A program made the translations under genes and the position numbers. The notes beneath the pieces are model-generated. The model was not told the DNA's origin. It was given only the letters and a program-made list of their open reading frames with translations, and searched no databases. A stretch of 64,000 nucleotides of DNA from Fremontodendron californicum (Eukaryota; Streptophyta; Magnoliopsida; Malvales; Malvaceae). Every line of letters begins with the position of its first letter. Positions within the stretch are counted from its first letter, which is position 1. The stretch spans positions 13,273,501 to 13,337,500 of the forward strand of contig JAULJL010000015.1 of NCBI GenBank assembly GCA_030761205.1, read 5' to 3'. Below, piece after piece: positions 35,095-48,600 of the stretch.

Positions 35095-35678
35095 TAGGGA
35101 TGGCAAAAACCCCCGAACCCGTTAGGTCTCGATCCAACCATATAGGGGCGGTTTTTTTTTTTTTGTTTTTGATAATCGGGTTACGAGACAGGGCAGATAA
35201 TTTTAAAAAGATATCAGGTTTACCCTAAACCCGCATCGACCCGCCTTGACTTTTTATTATTTTTTTACTTTTAATTTTTATATATGTTAATTATATATAT
35301 TATTGCAATAAATCGTAACTTTAATACATATAAATAATATATTAATAGTTTTTTTTAAAGATATATAAGAATTGTTGTTAGTTAGAGAGAAATTTCATTT
35401 TCTTCATCATCTATTTTTCAAGTTTGCAAGTTTGTAAACTACTGAAATTGATTGATTCTTGAAATATATACTTTTGGACTAACTCAATTCTTATGTCAAT
35501 TGAATAAGTAATTTTTATTAAAATATTTTGTCAATATATTTTATATAAAAAAAAATGGAATTTTTTATTAAATAAAACACTATTTTTTTTAAATTCGGGG
35601 CAAAACAAGACAGGGTCCAAGGAGTCTTTTCGAGGTCGGGGGTTAAAAGTTTAAAAAAAAATCGAGTTCGGGATGAAG

Positions 35679-35721
<43 letters not shown>

Positions 35722-35783
35722 GGAGGTCGAGTCTAGATCGGGGCAAGAAAAAACCGCCCCACCCCATCCTGTTGCCAACCCTA
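35095..35783. mobile_element. hAT-type MITE (689 bp) with 8-bp target duplication
   Basis: Ends TAGGGATGGCAA and the complement of TAGGGTTGGCAAC, flanked by a perfect TTCAATTT on both sides (35,087-35,094 and 35,784-35,791). Subterminal CCCGAACCC, GGGGCGG and the complementary CCGCCCC words strengthen the inverted ends. It has no coding capacity. A (TA)n run at 35,681-35,718 lies inside. TAGGG-type ends plus 8-bp duplication fit the hAT superfamily. Confidence 0.85.
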
Positions 35784-35791
35784 TTCAATTT

Positions 35792-36651
35792 TCCTATCCA
35801 CCTTCAACATTTTAGAAAAACCAATATTTGGTATCAAATTATCAATTTCAAAGATCACCACGATAACATAAATCACCTTATTTGATTAACAATCATTCAG
35901 TGATCTTCTCACTCATGATTTAAAATCACTTTATTTAATTAACAATTATTAATTTTTAACAATTAAATGTCAAATATTATTTTATTTGAAAGTACCAAAA
36001 TAACCATATTATTATAATTATATAAATTAATAATTTAAATATTGTTTAAAGATAACAATTTGTATTTATCATATTTTATTTACTTCATAATATGGTATAG
36101 TTTAATAATTAAATTAACAAATATATTTATTGGCTAAAATATTGTTTATAATTTAAATTATGCAAAAAAGCATTTGAATTAGAAAATAAAATCTTTTAAG
36201 ATAATTATAATAAAAGAAAAACAAAAAAAATATATTATATAATATTTTAAAAAGCACAACTATTTTTTTTTGAATTTAGTAAATTAATATTATTTTGAAA
36301 GGTAGAAACTTATAATACAAAATAATTATAATTTTGAGAAGAAACAAGTTTTTAATTCAAATATTAAAATGGCATAGTGACTATAGTTAATTTTATATAT
36401 CATTTTACTTCGGTGATAAATTTTTTTTCATACTTTTGAATGAGATTTAGATTACTCAAAGGCAATGACATATAACCAATAATCAGATAGCAACTATGAT
36501 TTCTGACAGTTTAAGTCAGAAAGCAAATCCGCAAGTAGTCAAAGTGCTTGTCAAGCTCTGTCCAAACCGAGCATTAATACCTGCAAAAATATTGTTTTCA
36601 TGATATTGCTGCTCCATGAAATTTCTCAGTCCGGCTATGGTCCTTGGGCGT
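35792..36651. other. Intergenic DNA downstream of APC5
   Basis: AT-rich, no gene seen. The last 100 bp before 36,652 would include the APC5 3' untranslated region; no poly(A) signal stands out clearly enough to call. Confidence 0.5.
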
Positions 36652-39600
36652 TTAAGAGAGGATCGGATCTTCCACGTCTTGAGGATTCTCAAGAGCCATA
36701 ACTTGATTCTTGAATGAAGCTGCAGCTTCTTCCCTGTTTTCTAGTTGCCCCAGCTTGTCAAATACAATGGCCATCAAGTAGAAAGCTTCAGCCGCTAATT
36801 CATGATACTGAGCACCAAAACCATTTTCATCCCATTAATATAACAATGGCAAAACTCCATAGCACACAAAAATTTGCTATGAATAAGACACGTATGAAAG
36901 CAAACTTGATGAGTTGCTAGTTTACCCATAATTGGTTAATCTATCTTTTAAACAGCAATTGAAAGTTGTTCATGAAGTGGACGGTTAAAGTACTTAAACA
37001 GTCCCTCTATTATAGTCAAAAGTGCATTTTAGTCCCTGTACCACAAACGTGAGTAATTTAATCTTTGTACGTTTGAAATTGGTGCAAAGAAGTAAAATTG
37101 GTAACAGTGTTAATAGGAAACCGTCTAAATATTGACATGGACATGTTAAACTGACAGAAAAGATTACTTAAAAAAAAATGATGACGTGTCAATTTTTTTT
37201 TACTCGAGTGAAATTTAGAAAAATATAAATTTTTTTACCCAAATCCCTCACTTTCTCGTAAAAACATATCATTTTTTTTTCGAAATCATCTATTCTGTCA
37301 ATTTCTAAATTCCACCTGAGCAAAATTTTTTGACACGTCATCATTTTTTTTTCAAGTCGTCTATTTTGTCAGTTTCACATGTCCACATCAGCATTTAGAC
37401 AGTTTTCCATTAATACTGTTACCAATTTTACTTCTTTGCATCAATTTCAAACGTACAAGGATTAAATTACTCATTTCTATAGTACATGGACTAAAATGCA
37501 CTTTTGACTATAGTACAAGGACTATCTAGATACTTTAACTGAAGTGGACACCAAAAATGGAGCCAACCTTTACATGATCAGATGAATGCTACTTATGTTC
37601 GATGAAATGCATAGATTCTTGTTCCTTTCTTTCTTTTGTATGGAATTCTTATTTCAATGACTAAACCTAAGAACAGAATACACTGAAACTTGAAGAAATA
37701 AATGCTGAGCATTCCAAAATAAGGTCAGTTGAGAGAGTGAGAAAGAGGGAGCATCTAGACATTCCATATCTAAAGTCAACTAACCTCCAAAGCTTGCAAC
37801 TCATCTGAAGCTTGCCTCAAGGGATCCAGCACAACCTCGGGATCGTCAGAAACTGATGAGGAAAGTCAACAGGTGAGTGTAGTGTAATTAAGTATATAAC
37901 ATTTTCAATTCAAACAAGCTTAACAAAAAAGAGGATATAAAGAGAGAGAGAGAGAGTGGAGGAAAAGGGAAAAACGATATTTCAAATTCATCTAATCCTC
38001 AAAGTTGGAGAAATGACTGGTCTAGTAATCCCATCTTACCAGAGTTATCTACATCTTGTTCGACTATTCAAATCTTTGTAAGCATATCCTCCATTAAATT
38101 CTTAAGAAACATCCTCATTCTCACTGCCTTTACCAGCATCCTTTTCCATTGTTAAACGACTCGTATCAAAACCATTTAATTTCCTTTTAATAATTTCATT
38201 ATTAAATAATCCTTATTTTGCAACTGCATTTTTAGGTGCATTTTCTATATATGACAATGATTTCTACTCATCTCACACTTGATAAAGCACCTCCTTATTG
38301 AGGGATTAATTTCTTGCTCTCAGTCCTCAATTGTCAAATCTAGATTTAAATTCCAACATACCTCGCCATAAAGCATGGTACTGCTCTAATTCCAAAAGAA
38401 CTTCCTCAAACTTCATTTTTAATGTAAATCCAAACCACGACAATGAGAATGGTCAAATCCCAATTGCCTCTAAGATAAGTTGGCAGTTAAAGTAACTGTA
38501 TGGTTTTACATAGAAAGCTGTATCTTCATACATATGTATTCATTATTCACCAAAGTTAGAGGTCTGTTTGTTTCGCTAAAAGTAGAACACTCGAAGCTAA
38601 TCAAATTAATGCCAATGGTTAGAGGTAAGTCAATTCATACAGGCATTCCCACACAGAACTGACTATTCAACTTCTCATTCCTTCTTCTCCAATGAGTATT
38701 GATTGTTAACACTTCAAACTTTCTTGGCAAACATAAGCTTAATGGTTTTTTTTTTTTTTTTTGTTGAAGAAGAAGAATGAAGAGGAATAAATTATGTAAC
38801 CTAAATCACCTTCAGAGCATATTCTGTATGTAAGTCCTCTTTGCATGAGATTACAATTAAGAATTCAACTCGAGCTCAAGTATGAGTTCTGAGCAAAACA
38901 AAGTTTAATACAAAAAAGTTTAGATCCCACAAATATTGATTAAACCTGAGAATAGAATTAAAGATCAAAAGTAAACCAGACAAATAGTTGAAAATCTAAC
39001 AAGTCGTGAGATACCTTTCCTACATCCCAATCTCCTGATACCTTAAAAGAAGAGGAAGGGAGGAGAGAAAAATATAGCACACTTACTCTACTTAATAAAA
39101 TTAGTTGGGATAAATGCCATGAGGGGGAAGATAAAAATAATACCTGAGAAGCTTGGATCCGAGAGATAACATTTTGCTTCTGTAATATAGGCCCGAGCAC
39201 AGAGTTCCAAACCTCCATGGCCAAGAATCATTGGAAAAGCACCATGTATAAGTGTTAAAGCTGTCTTTGTATGATTGGATCCAAGTGAAAGCCATAACTC
39301 AGCCAGTGTAAGAGTTGCCGATGCTCTAAGAAGATCCAAGTTAAATGACTGACAATACGAAAGGCTCGCTAATGCATATGGAAGGCCTACGACAGCATTT
39401 CCTGATTTCTAGTGACACCAAATAAAGCAAATATCAACTTTTCAACACTTTGAAATCTATCTATGATACAACAATCCATTTTTCTTCCCTAAGGTACTCA
39501 TCTTGAACACTTATAGCAGAGTTAAGGATGGTATAAACCAATCTGTTGGTTTATAGGGAAAGATGAGATCGTAAATAATTCTTGTTGAAGGTAGGTGCAG

Positions 39601-42600
39601 TAATGAATGAGCACAAAATGATGGATACATGCTTAGGTGGTTTGGACGTCTGAAACAAAAGCATAGAAATGCCCCTCGACAAAGACGTGACATAAAGAGG
39701 ATGCTTGTGTTGAAAGAAAGGAAGACCAAATAATCAAAATGAAGGAGACATGTTTAAGGTGGTTTGGATCTCTGAAACAAAGGCCTAGAAATGCCCCTAG
39801 ACAAAAATGTGATTTAAGGAAGATGCCTGTGCCACAAGAAAGAAGAAAATACAAAAATGACTGGGTTGAGATAATTAGAAAGAACCTTCTTTTTACTGAT
39901 CTTACTCAACATAAATGCCAAATAAATCACAATGATGCAATGTGATTCATGATCCCATCTCCCACAGCAGGAGACTGTTTTGTTTGTTGATTCACAGTTC
40001 ACATTGCTCGAAAAACCAAAAAAGGCATGGTAGAAAAACTGACCTTGTTTTTTACTAGTTTTACTTAGGAAGCAATATGTGCTCCTAAGCAAAGCAGAAT
40101 AATGTAGCATGGCCAATGTAACTGACCCCATGTAATGGCTAAAGGCTTTGTTTGTTGTTTGTAACAGTGGTTGACACATTAGGCACCTTCAACTGAAGGG
40201 TATGGTCCTCCAAATAGAAGGATATAAATACAACCAACTTGAACATGCACTCATACCCAAGAATGAGTCAACAGAGAATTTAATTGACTTCAGTTGATTT
40301 CTATAAGAAAAAATAAAATCTTACACCAACAAGCTTAGTCCTTTCAAGAAATTCATTTTCTGGCTTTTTTGGGCAACCATTAAGATTCGTTAGCCCTAAA
40401 GTACGGTGTTTAATTTCTCCTATTTAATGGAGTTGAACGTCAATGCACAAACCATTAAAATATCATTAGTTTCAATTTATAATCCCCCTCCCCCCCCCCC
40501 CAACCTGCCCCCTTATTTGCGAAGGAAAGACACTTAGGTGGTCTTTAAAACAGTAAGTCTAAAATAATTTCATGCAATATAGCTACACTTTATAATAACA
40601 CTATAGAATATAGATTTATATTCCATCTCAAATTGCATAGTATAGCTATCAAATGCATGATCATACCATGTGAATTTCAGCAAGCAGAAGAAGAACAGCT
40701 GCACTTTCAACTTGCAGATTGAATTTGTAACACATGCAAAAGAGGGAGTGTGCCACAGCTGCTGCCTGCACAGATCATTGAAAATAAATAGGGAAATTCA
40801 GAAATAGTAAAAATATATTGGTTAATATTAGAAATTAAGGACTCGATGAATGGCTGTGAAATTTAATAACACCAAAATCAGAAAAAAACACATGAAAATC
40901 GATCAGTTTCATTGGCCATAATTAATAGCATATTGGTAGCCTCTACCCTTGCTGACAACCTAAGTTGTTAAATTCTTGATATATACTCACTGAAATCTCC
41001 AATACTTGTACTCAATATTTTCCAGACTCCAGTTTTATTAATTCACAGGTTTTCAAAATGTTGCATGTTTTTGCGGATGCATAACAATTGAATGAAATTT
41101 TTTTTAAGGACTAACATGCATCAGAAAAACCCATGCCCTGGAATCAGCTTCAGTTTGCCTCTCCTTTCAAATTTACAGCAATTTTTAATCAAAGAATTAC
41201 TTCAAATTGCAATATAATTCATCTCTAACTTGAATTTTGGAAATAGAGCAACTTAGCTCCACACAAGAATGTGGTGCATATCAAGCACAAACCTGGCTAA
41301 ACTGCTTTGCTGCAAGCAATGTACGAGCATGGCGAAGGCTAGCCTCTGTCTTCAGTTCCATGTCCACGGCAGTGACAGATGATGCCAAAACTCCAAGCTC
41401 ATCACATACTTGTTGGGCAAGCTTGAGATGTCCTCTAGTTATCATTAGAAAAATGAAAGCAATTGAAAACTTACAATAAATATGAGAAGAGTACTGCATA
41501 TATAAATTTCAGTATGTAACCTTACCGATGTAATGCACGCTCATGGAGCAGCTGTAACTTCATTATCAATATCCGTGATTTGGAGACGCATAAAAACTTC
41601 TCTTCCGCAATTTTAAGAGCAGCAAAAGCCTCTAGAAGCAAATAGACATGACAAAAAAAAAATTATTGATAAAAGAAATGCAGTGATAACAAAACAGATA
41701 TGCATATACGTCTAGGTATTGACAAGGATGTGCATATGGTTGTGCTCAACAAGTTCTACTGAGCATGAGCATTCAACCAAATTGAAATAATCAGATAGAT
41801 CAATTGACTTCATTCTCTCTAATTATTTCACATCCTTGGTGTATGTCTCAGTGACCAGATGAACATGAGACAAACAGAATATGGATACCATCTTCATGCT
41901 GTATTCTGCCCAAAGTAATTTTTAACTAAAACCAGATATTTAACCAATACTTCAAGTTGCAAACATAAATAGGGAGGTAGTCTCAAATTTCAATAAAACT
42001 GGAACCAAGTATATACATATCTGCTGGAAATCAGGGATTGACTGCTGGAAATCCCAAGGCTGGAAATCAGGGATTGACTGCTGGAAATCAGGGATTGACT
42101 GACTGAAATCCCAAGGCTGGAAATCAGGGATTGACTGACTGAAATCCCAATATTCTAGTAATTAGCTGTAAATAGCAGAGCTGTAAATTAGGGTGTCAAA
42201 TTCCTATCTTTTAGGGATTTAGTAAACCCTTCCTTCATGTATAAATACCTTGTAACAGACTAGTTCAGAAATATACAATAAAAAACCTTTCTTCATGGTA
42301 TCAGAGCTATAGGCTCATTTTTTCTGGGATTTGAAATCTGTCCAAGAACAGAATTTCTGCTCAATTTTTTTTTTCAACCTTCATAGCTGAATTTCTGGTC
42401 ACTGATCAGCAGCCTTCATTGCTGAATTTTTCTTTCAAAAACAATCTCTTTACAAAATGTCTTCCATGACCGATAATGCTTCTACCGCCCAATCCAAAGA
42501 GGTGGCACTAAGTCAAACAACAGGTGAACTACAGAGTATTCAATCAGCCTACAGATTGAATGGCAAAAACTATATGAAGTGGTCTCAAATGGTTCGGACC

Positions 42601-45600
42601 TTTCTAAAAGGGAAGGGAAAACTGAGTCATCTCCTTGGAACTAGACCCAAGAAGGGAGATCCCTAATTTGATGCTTGGGATGAAGAGGACTCCATGGTAA
42701 TGTCTTGGCTATGGAATTCCATGCTACCAGAAGTCAGTGATACGTTCATGTTTCTGCCAACATCTAAAGAAATATGGGACGCAGCAGAACAGACTTATTC
42801 TAAAGTTAGAGATGCTGCTCGAATCTTTGAGATTAAAACTAAAATATCTGCCACTAGACAAGGAGGTTGCTCAGTCACGGAGTATGCCAACCAGTTGAAG
42901 AATCTATGGCAAGAGATGGATCATTCCCTGTGTATTGAGATGAAGTGCAGTGATGATGCAGCTGTGTTAAAGAACTTTATTGAAAAGGATCGAATTTATG
43001 ACTTTCTTGCTGGTTTAAATGTTGAATTTGATCAAGTGAGAGTCCAGATATTGGGTAAAAAAGATTTACCCTCGCTGAATGAGACCATTTCTATTATCAA
43101 TGCTGAAGAAAGTCGAAGGGGAGTTATGCTTTACTCACCACCGGTTGAAGGATCTGCAATGATATCTGAAAAAAACAATGGTGACAGACCAAAGTTTAAT
43201 GCTGGAAAAGATTCAGAAGTTGCGAGAATGGAGTCTCAGCCCTCAAACAAGGATAACCTCTGGTGTACCCACTGCAAAAAGCCCCGTCATACTAAGAAGC
43301 ATTGTTGGAAGCTTCATGGCAAGCCACAAAGTTCTCAATGGAATAGAGGACCTAAAAGTGGAACACAAAGAAGCCGGGTGCATATGACTCAATCCAAAGA
43401 AGACAGATCAAATGAGTTCAATGGTGGAGAACAGAATGAATTCAACAAAGGAGACATTGAACGGCTAAGATCACTTCTTGATTCATTAGAAAAGTCTACA
43501 GGTACCTGTTCCTTGGCAAATTCTGGTAAGCTTCATTCCTTATATGCTTTAAGTGCCTCCAATTCTGAATTTTCAAACTCTTGGTTTATTGACTCTGGGG
43601 CAACCGATCATGTGACTCATTCTTCACACAAATTTCTCACATATCATCCGTGTCCTAGCAACAGAAAAATAGTCATTGCTGATGGATCCTTGGCCACTGT
43701 TGCAAGCCAAGGAGACATTGTTCTAAGCCCATCCATTATTCTTAAAAATGTGTTACATGTGCCCAAGTTATCTACAAACCTTGTGTCTGCTTACCAACTT
43801 ACAAAAGATCTAAACTGCAATATGATCTTTTCTCATATTTATTGTGTATTTCAGGACCAAGTTACGAGGAGGACGATTGGACATGCTAAGGTGAGACATG
43901 GCCTTTATTATCTTGAGTTACCTAGTGAACAAGTGAACAGTGGAAACAAATCACCTATCTCGTTTCTATCCAATAACTCTCATTGCAATAAAGACCAAAT
44001 TTGGCTTCACCATTTTAGACTTGGGCATCCTTCCTTTAGTGTTCTTAGTGTCATGTTTCCATCTTTGTTTAAGAATGTTAGTTTAAATGAGTTTCACTGT
44101 GAGGTTTGTGAATTTGCTAAACACCGACGTGTGTCCTTTCCTTTGAGTAATAAAAGAACTACTGTTCCTTTTTCTTTGATTCACAGTGATATTTGGGGTC
44201 CATCTCGAGTTCCCAACATTTCGGGGGCTCGTTGGTTTGTCTCATTCATAGATGACTGTACTCGAGTTTCATGGATTTATTTGTTAAAACAAAAATCTGA
44301 TGTGAGCAACATTTTTCCTATTTTTCATACAATGGTCAAAACTCAATTCAATGTTAGAATTAAGAAGTTGAGGACTGATAATGCTAGGGACTACTTTAAT
44401 CAAACTTTGTCTCCATACTTTCAAAAGGAGAGAATTATTCATGAATCTTCTTGTGTTGACACACCCCAACAAAATGGAGTTGCCGAAAGGAAAAATAGTC
44501 ATTTGTTAGCCTCTGTTCGTGCTTTTTTGTTTCAACAAAATGTTCCAAAAACTTTTTGGGGGGAAGCAGTCCTTACTGCAGCTCATTTAATAAATCGTAT
44601 CCCCTCTCGAGTTCTTGATTTTAAAAGTCCAATGGAGGTGTTTTCTAAGTATTTTTCAGATTTCAATATGTCTATGAAGTTAGTCCCTAGAGTTTTTGGA
44701 TGTGTCTCATTTGTTCATGTTCACTCTAATAGTCGAAGCAAGTTAGATCCTAGAGCAGTCAAGTGTGTATTCATAGGATATTCACCTACTAAAAAAGGGT
44801 ACAAGTGCTACAATCCTATTACTCGTAAAACCTATGTCTCTGCTGATGTTACTTTTGCAAAACACGAAAGCTATTTTTCTAGCCCTTATCCTCAGGGGGA
44901 GGCATCATTTATGGAGGATAAGGATTTGTTCTTGAGAGAACCATCAATGGTGGTTAAAATATCTCCTGTACAAACAGAACCCACTTCTGAAAGACAACTT
45001 ACCTCTGAACCTTGTGAACTCATAAATCCTACTCTCACAAAGCCACTACAGGTCTACTCAAGAAGGATAAAGCCAGTGATCAATCCTGTGCAAGTTCAAG
45101 AAACCAAATCGTCACTTGGAACTGAGGTAAGTCCTTCTACTGAGATATCACCTACTGTTCTTGATTTAGATTTGCCCATAGCCACAAGAAAAGGTGTTAG
45201 AAAATGCACACAACATCCTTTATCCCATTTTGTGTCAGTTGAAAAATTATCAACCCCACACAAAACCTTTCTTACCCATCTAAACACTGTAGACATCCCA
45301 CAGACCTTATCGCAGGCACTTGGCAAAGAGGAATGGAAGCATGCAATGAGAGTAGAAATGGAGGCCTTGGAGAAAAATAAAACATGGGAACTAACAGAAT
45401 TACCAACTGGAAAGAGACTAGTAGGATGCAAATGGGTCTTCACAGTGAAGTATAAGTCGGATGGATCCATTGAGAGGTATAAAGCAAGACTAGTAGCCAA
45501 GGGATATACACAGACCTATGGGGTGGATTATCAAGAGACATTTGCACCAGTGGCGAAGATGAACACAGTAAGGGTATTGTTATCCCTAGCAGCAAATTAT

Positions 45601-48600
45601 AATTGGCCTTTACAACAGTTCGATGTGAAGAACGCCTTTTTACATGGTGATCTTGAGGAGAAAATTTATATGGAAGTACCACCTGGTTTTGGAATAAATC
45701 TGGATAAAAACAAAGTGTGCAAACTGAAAAAAGCATTGTATGGGCTTAAACAATCTCCCCGGGCATGGTTTGGAAGATTTACCAAAGCAATGGTGAATAT
45801 GAAGTACAAACAGAGTCAGGGTGATCATACATTGTTTATCAAGCACTCGGCTTCAGGGGGAGTCACGGCATTGATAGTTTATGTGGATGATATAATTGTA
45901 ACTGGGAATGATCCAGATGAAAAGGAGGCTCTTCGGAAGTATTTAGCAAAAGAGTTTGAAATAAAGGACCTTGGAAAATTGAAGTATTTCTTAGGAATAG
46001 AAGTAGCTCGGTCCAAGGAAGGAATCTTTGTTTCACAGCAAAAATATGTTCTTGATCTGTTAAAAGAAACAGGTAAGCTTGGTTGCAAACCATCAGATAC
46101 GCCTATCGAGCCAAATCATAGATTAGGAGAATCTGTGGAAGGAGAACCAGCTGACAAAGGCATGTACCAAAGACTTGTGGGGAAGCTAATCTATCTATCA
46201 CACACACGACCTGACATTGCATATGCAGTGAGTGTTGTGAGTCAGTTCATGCAAAATCCTAAGGGTGTCCATCTCGCTGCAGTATACCGGATCCTACAAT
46301 ATTTGAAAGGCAATCCAGGAAAAGGGGTTCTCTTTAGAAAAGGCACAAGAATGGAACTAGAAGCATACACAGATGCTGATTATGCTGGCTGTGTTACTGA
46401 CAGAAGATCAACATCTGGGTATTGTACTTTCATTGGCGGAAATTTGGTAACCTGGAGGAGTAAGAAACAACCAGTTGTAGCAAGATCTAGTGCTGAGGCA
46501 GAATTTCGATCAATGGCACAAGGTATTTGTGAACTGTTATGGCTCAAAATTATACTAGATGACTTGAAGATTAAATGGGAGACTCCAATGAAGTTGTATT
46601 GTGATAATAAGTCTGCAATCAACATAGCTCACAATCCAGTTCAGCACGACAGAACTAAACATGTGGAGGTTGACAAACATTTCATTAAGGAGAAACTTGA
46701 AAGTGGATTGATTTGCACTCCCTATATTTCTACAAAGAACCAGCTAGCAGATGTCTTAACTAAAGGACTGATGAGTTCAGCATTTCAGCAGATTGTAGGC
46801 AAGCTAGGGATGGAAAATATCTACTCCCCAGCTTGAGGGGGAGTGCTGGAAATCAGGGATTGACTGCTGGAAATCCCAAGGCTGGAAATCAGGGATTGAC
46901 TGCTGGAAATCAGGGATTGACTGACTGAAATCCCAAGGCTGGAAATCAGGGATTGACTGCTGGAAATCAGGGATTGACTGACTGAAATCCCAAGGCTGGA
47001 AATCAGGGATTGACTGACTGAAATCCCAATATTCTAGTAATTAGCTGTAAATAGCAGAGCTGTAAATTAGGGTGTCAAATTCCTATCTTTTAGGGATTTA
47101 GTAAACCTTTCCTTCATGTATAAATACCTTGTAACAGACTAGTTCAGAAATATACAATAAAAAACCTTTCTTCACATCACTTCAAAAAAATAAAGTAAAT
47201 CCTAACCTGTTTTAACCAAAAAGCAGAGTAAGAAAAACAAATTAACTGCAGGAATGTAATGCCAATGTTAAGGCATTCAAACATTTTATCTGACCTTTGT
47301 AGCCTTTAAATACTGCCAGATGTTGGATAAGCTTCACATGTACTAATGCTGCATCAGATGAACTGGAATGTCCAAGGATGGTAAACCTCAAGTTAAGAGA
47401 GACTCAGATGGATAAAGCATACACTAATATGGTGAAATAGAAATACATAGTAAATGGCCAAATACTAGATTGGTTTGCATGATTATTACCTTGAAGCATC
47501 AGCAAAGCAAGTTGCATAAACCAAAGCATTCACTCGAGCAAGTGGGGCACTGACAAGAGTAAACAAGAAAAAGAAGAAAAACATCAAGCAATCAATTGTA
47601 ACAAGCAATTAATATGATTTATTCTAGCTATAGCAGGAATTAAACACACAATCAGATAAATCAAATATGAGTCTTCCTGCTTTAGCCAATTGCACCAACA
47701 AATAATAGAGTGAGGCTACATCCCATATTCAGAAAATGCAAAAAGAGTGGGGGCGGGAACCATAAACAAATAAAATGGTGAAAGAATGAAGAGTGGTGAG
47801 GGTAGTAAATGCAAAGAGCAAATTCCTAGTTGTACTGATCTTGCCAAAAGAAGTCAAGAAACACCAAGACACCCAAAGGCACATGCTAGCATCGAGAAGC
47901 ACATGACAGTATTACCAAAAGGACCAGAAGCTTACATCACCAAATCAACCTCCTACTTGCAGACTAAGGGTGTGTTTGATAAACCATTGAAAATTTTCAA
48001 ATTTTTTTGATGCGCTTGATAAATCATTTAAAGAAACCACTTAATGGAACATTTTCAATGAAAAAGTGTTGAAAATGCTAAGAAGTTTTTAGCTACTTAA
48101 TGTATTAAGTCAATTTTATTTAAGAAAAAAATATTATTCAATTACATTAATCTTATATTCTTTCCTTTCACTATCTATTCTTTCCTTTTTAACTTACCAT
48201 ATTTTAAAGTTATTTATAAAAAAATCTACTAAAATTTAAGTTTTCAGTAGCATACCAAACAACTTTTATATCATGAATTTAATACTTAAAATTTTCAGAA
48301 TAAAAAATATAGTACTTAAATTTTCAGTGTTGAATTGGTTCAGCTTATCAAACAGCACCTAAAACTATCACTCTATCCTTCTATTAAAACGAATCCCTTG
48401 ATGTCGATTACTTGGAAAGAATGTCTACAATAGAAGAATGACAAGTCAAAGCTGTATGATCTTAAGTCAGTGCAACAAAGAACAAAAAAAATGTAACAAG
48501 TGCTTGTTAATGTTAATGTCACCTTCCATATATCTCCCATGCAGTAGCACGATGTAGATATGAAGAACCTATTAACTGCAGAACAGATCCAGGAATTGAA

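Larger units (their letters stand above)
42022..47174 (+). mobile_element. Near-complete Ty1/copia retrotransposon in APC5 intron 14
   Basis: Short LTRs (42,022-42,295 and 46,844-47,174), TG...CA, enclose an initiator-Met-tRNA primer site (42,296-42,307, TGGTATCAGAGC), one polyprotein frame and a polypurine tract (46,833-46,843). Leaving aside a 57-bp unit present once more in the right LTR, the LTRs differ by one base, so insertion is very recent. It lies antisense to APC5. The flanks ATATC and CATCA do not form a perfect 5-bp duplication. The only visible block to expression is a single in-frame stop in gag. Confidence 0.93.

Noticed and set aside
35518..35885. Frames with long Tyr-Ile runs on both strands
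   Set aside because: They come from the (TA)n run inside the hAT-type MITE.
42017..47179. Perfect 5-bp target duplication for the copia element
   Set aside because: ATATC on the left and CATCA on the right do not match; only a loose CAT similarity exists.
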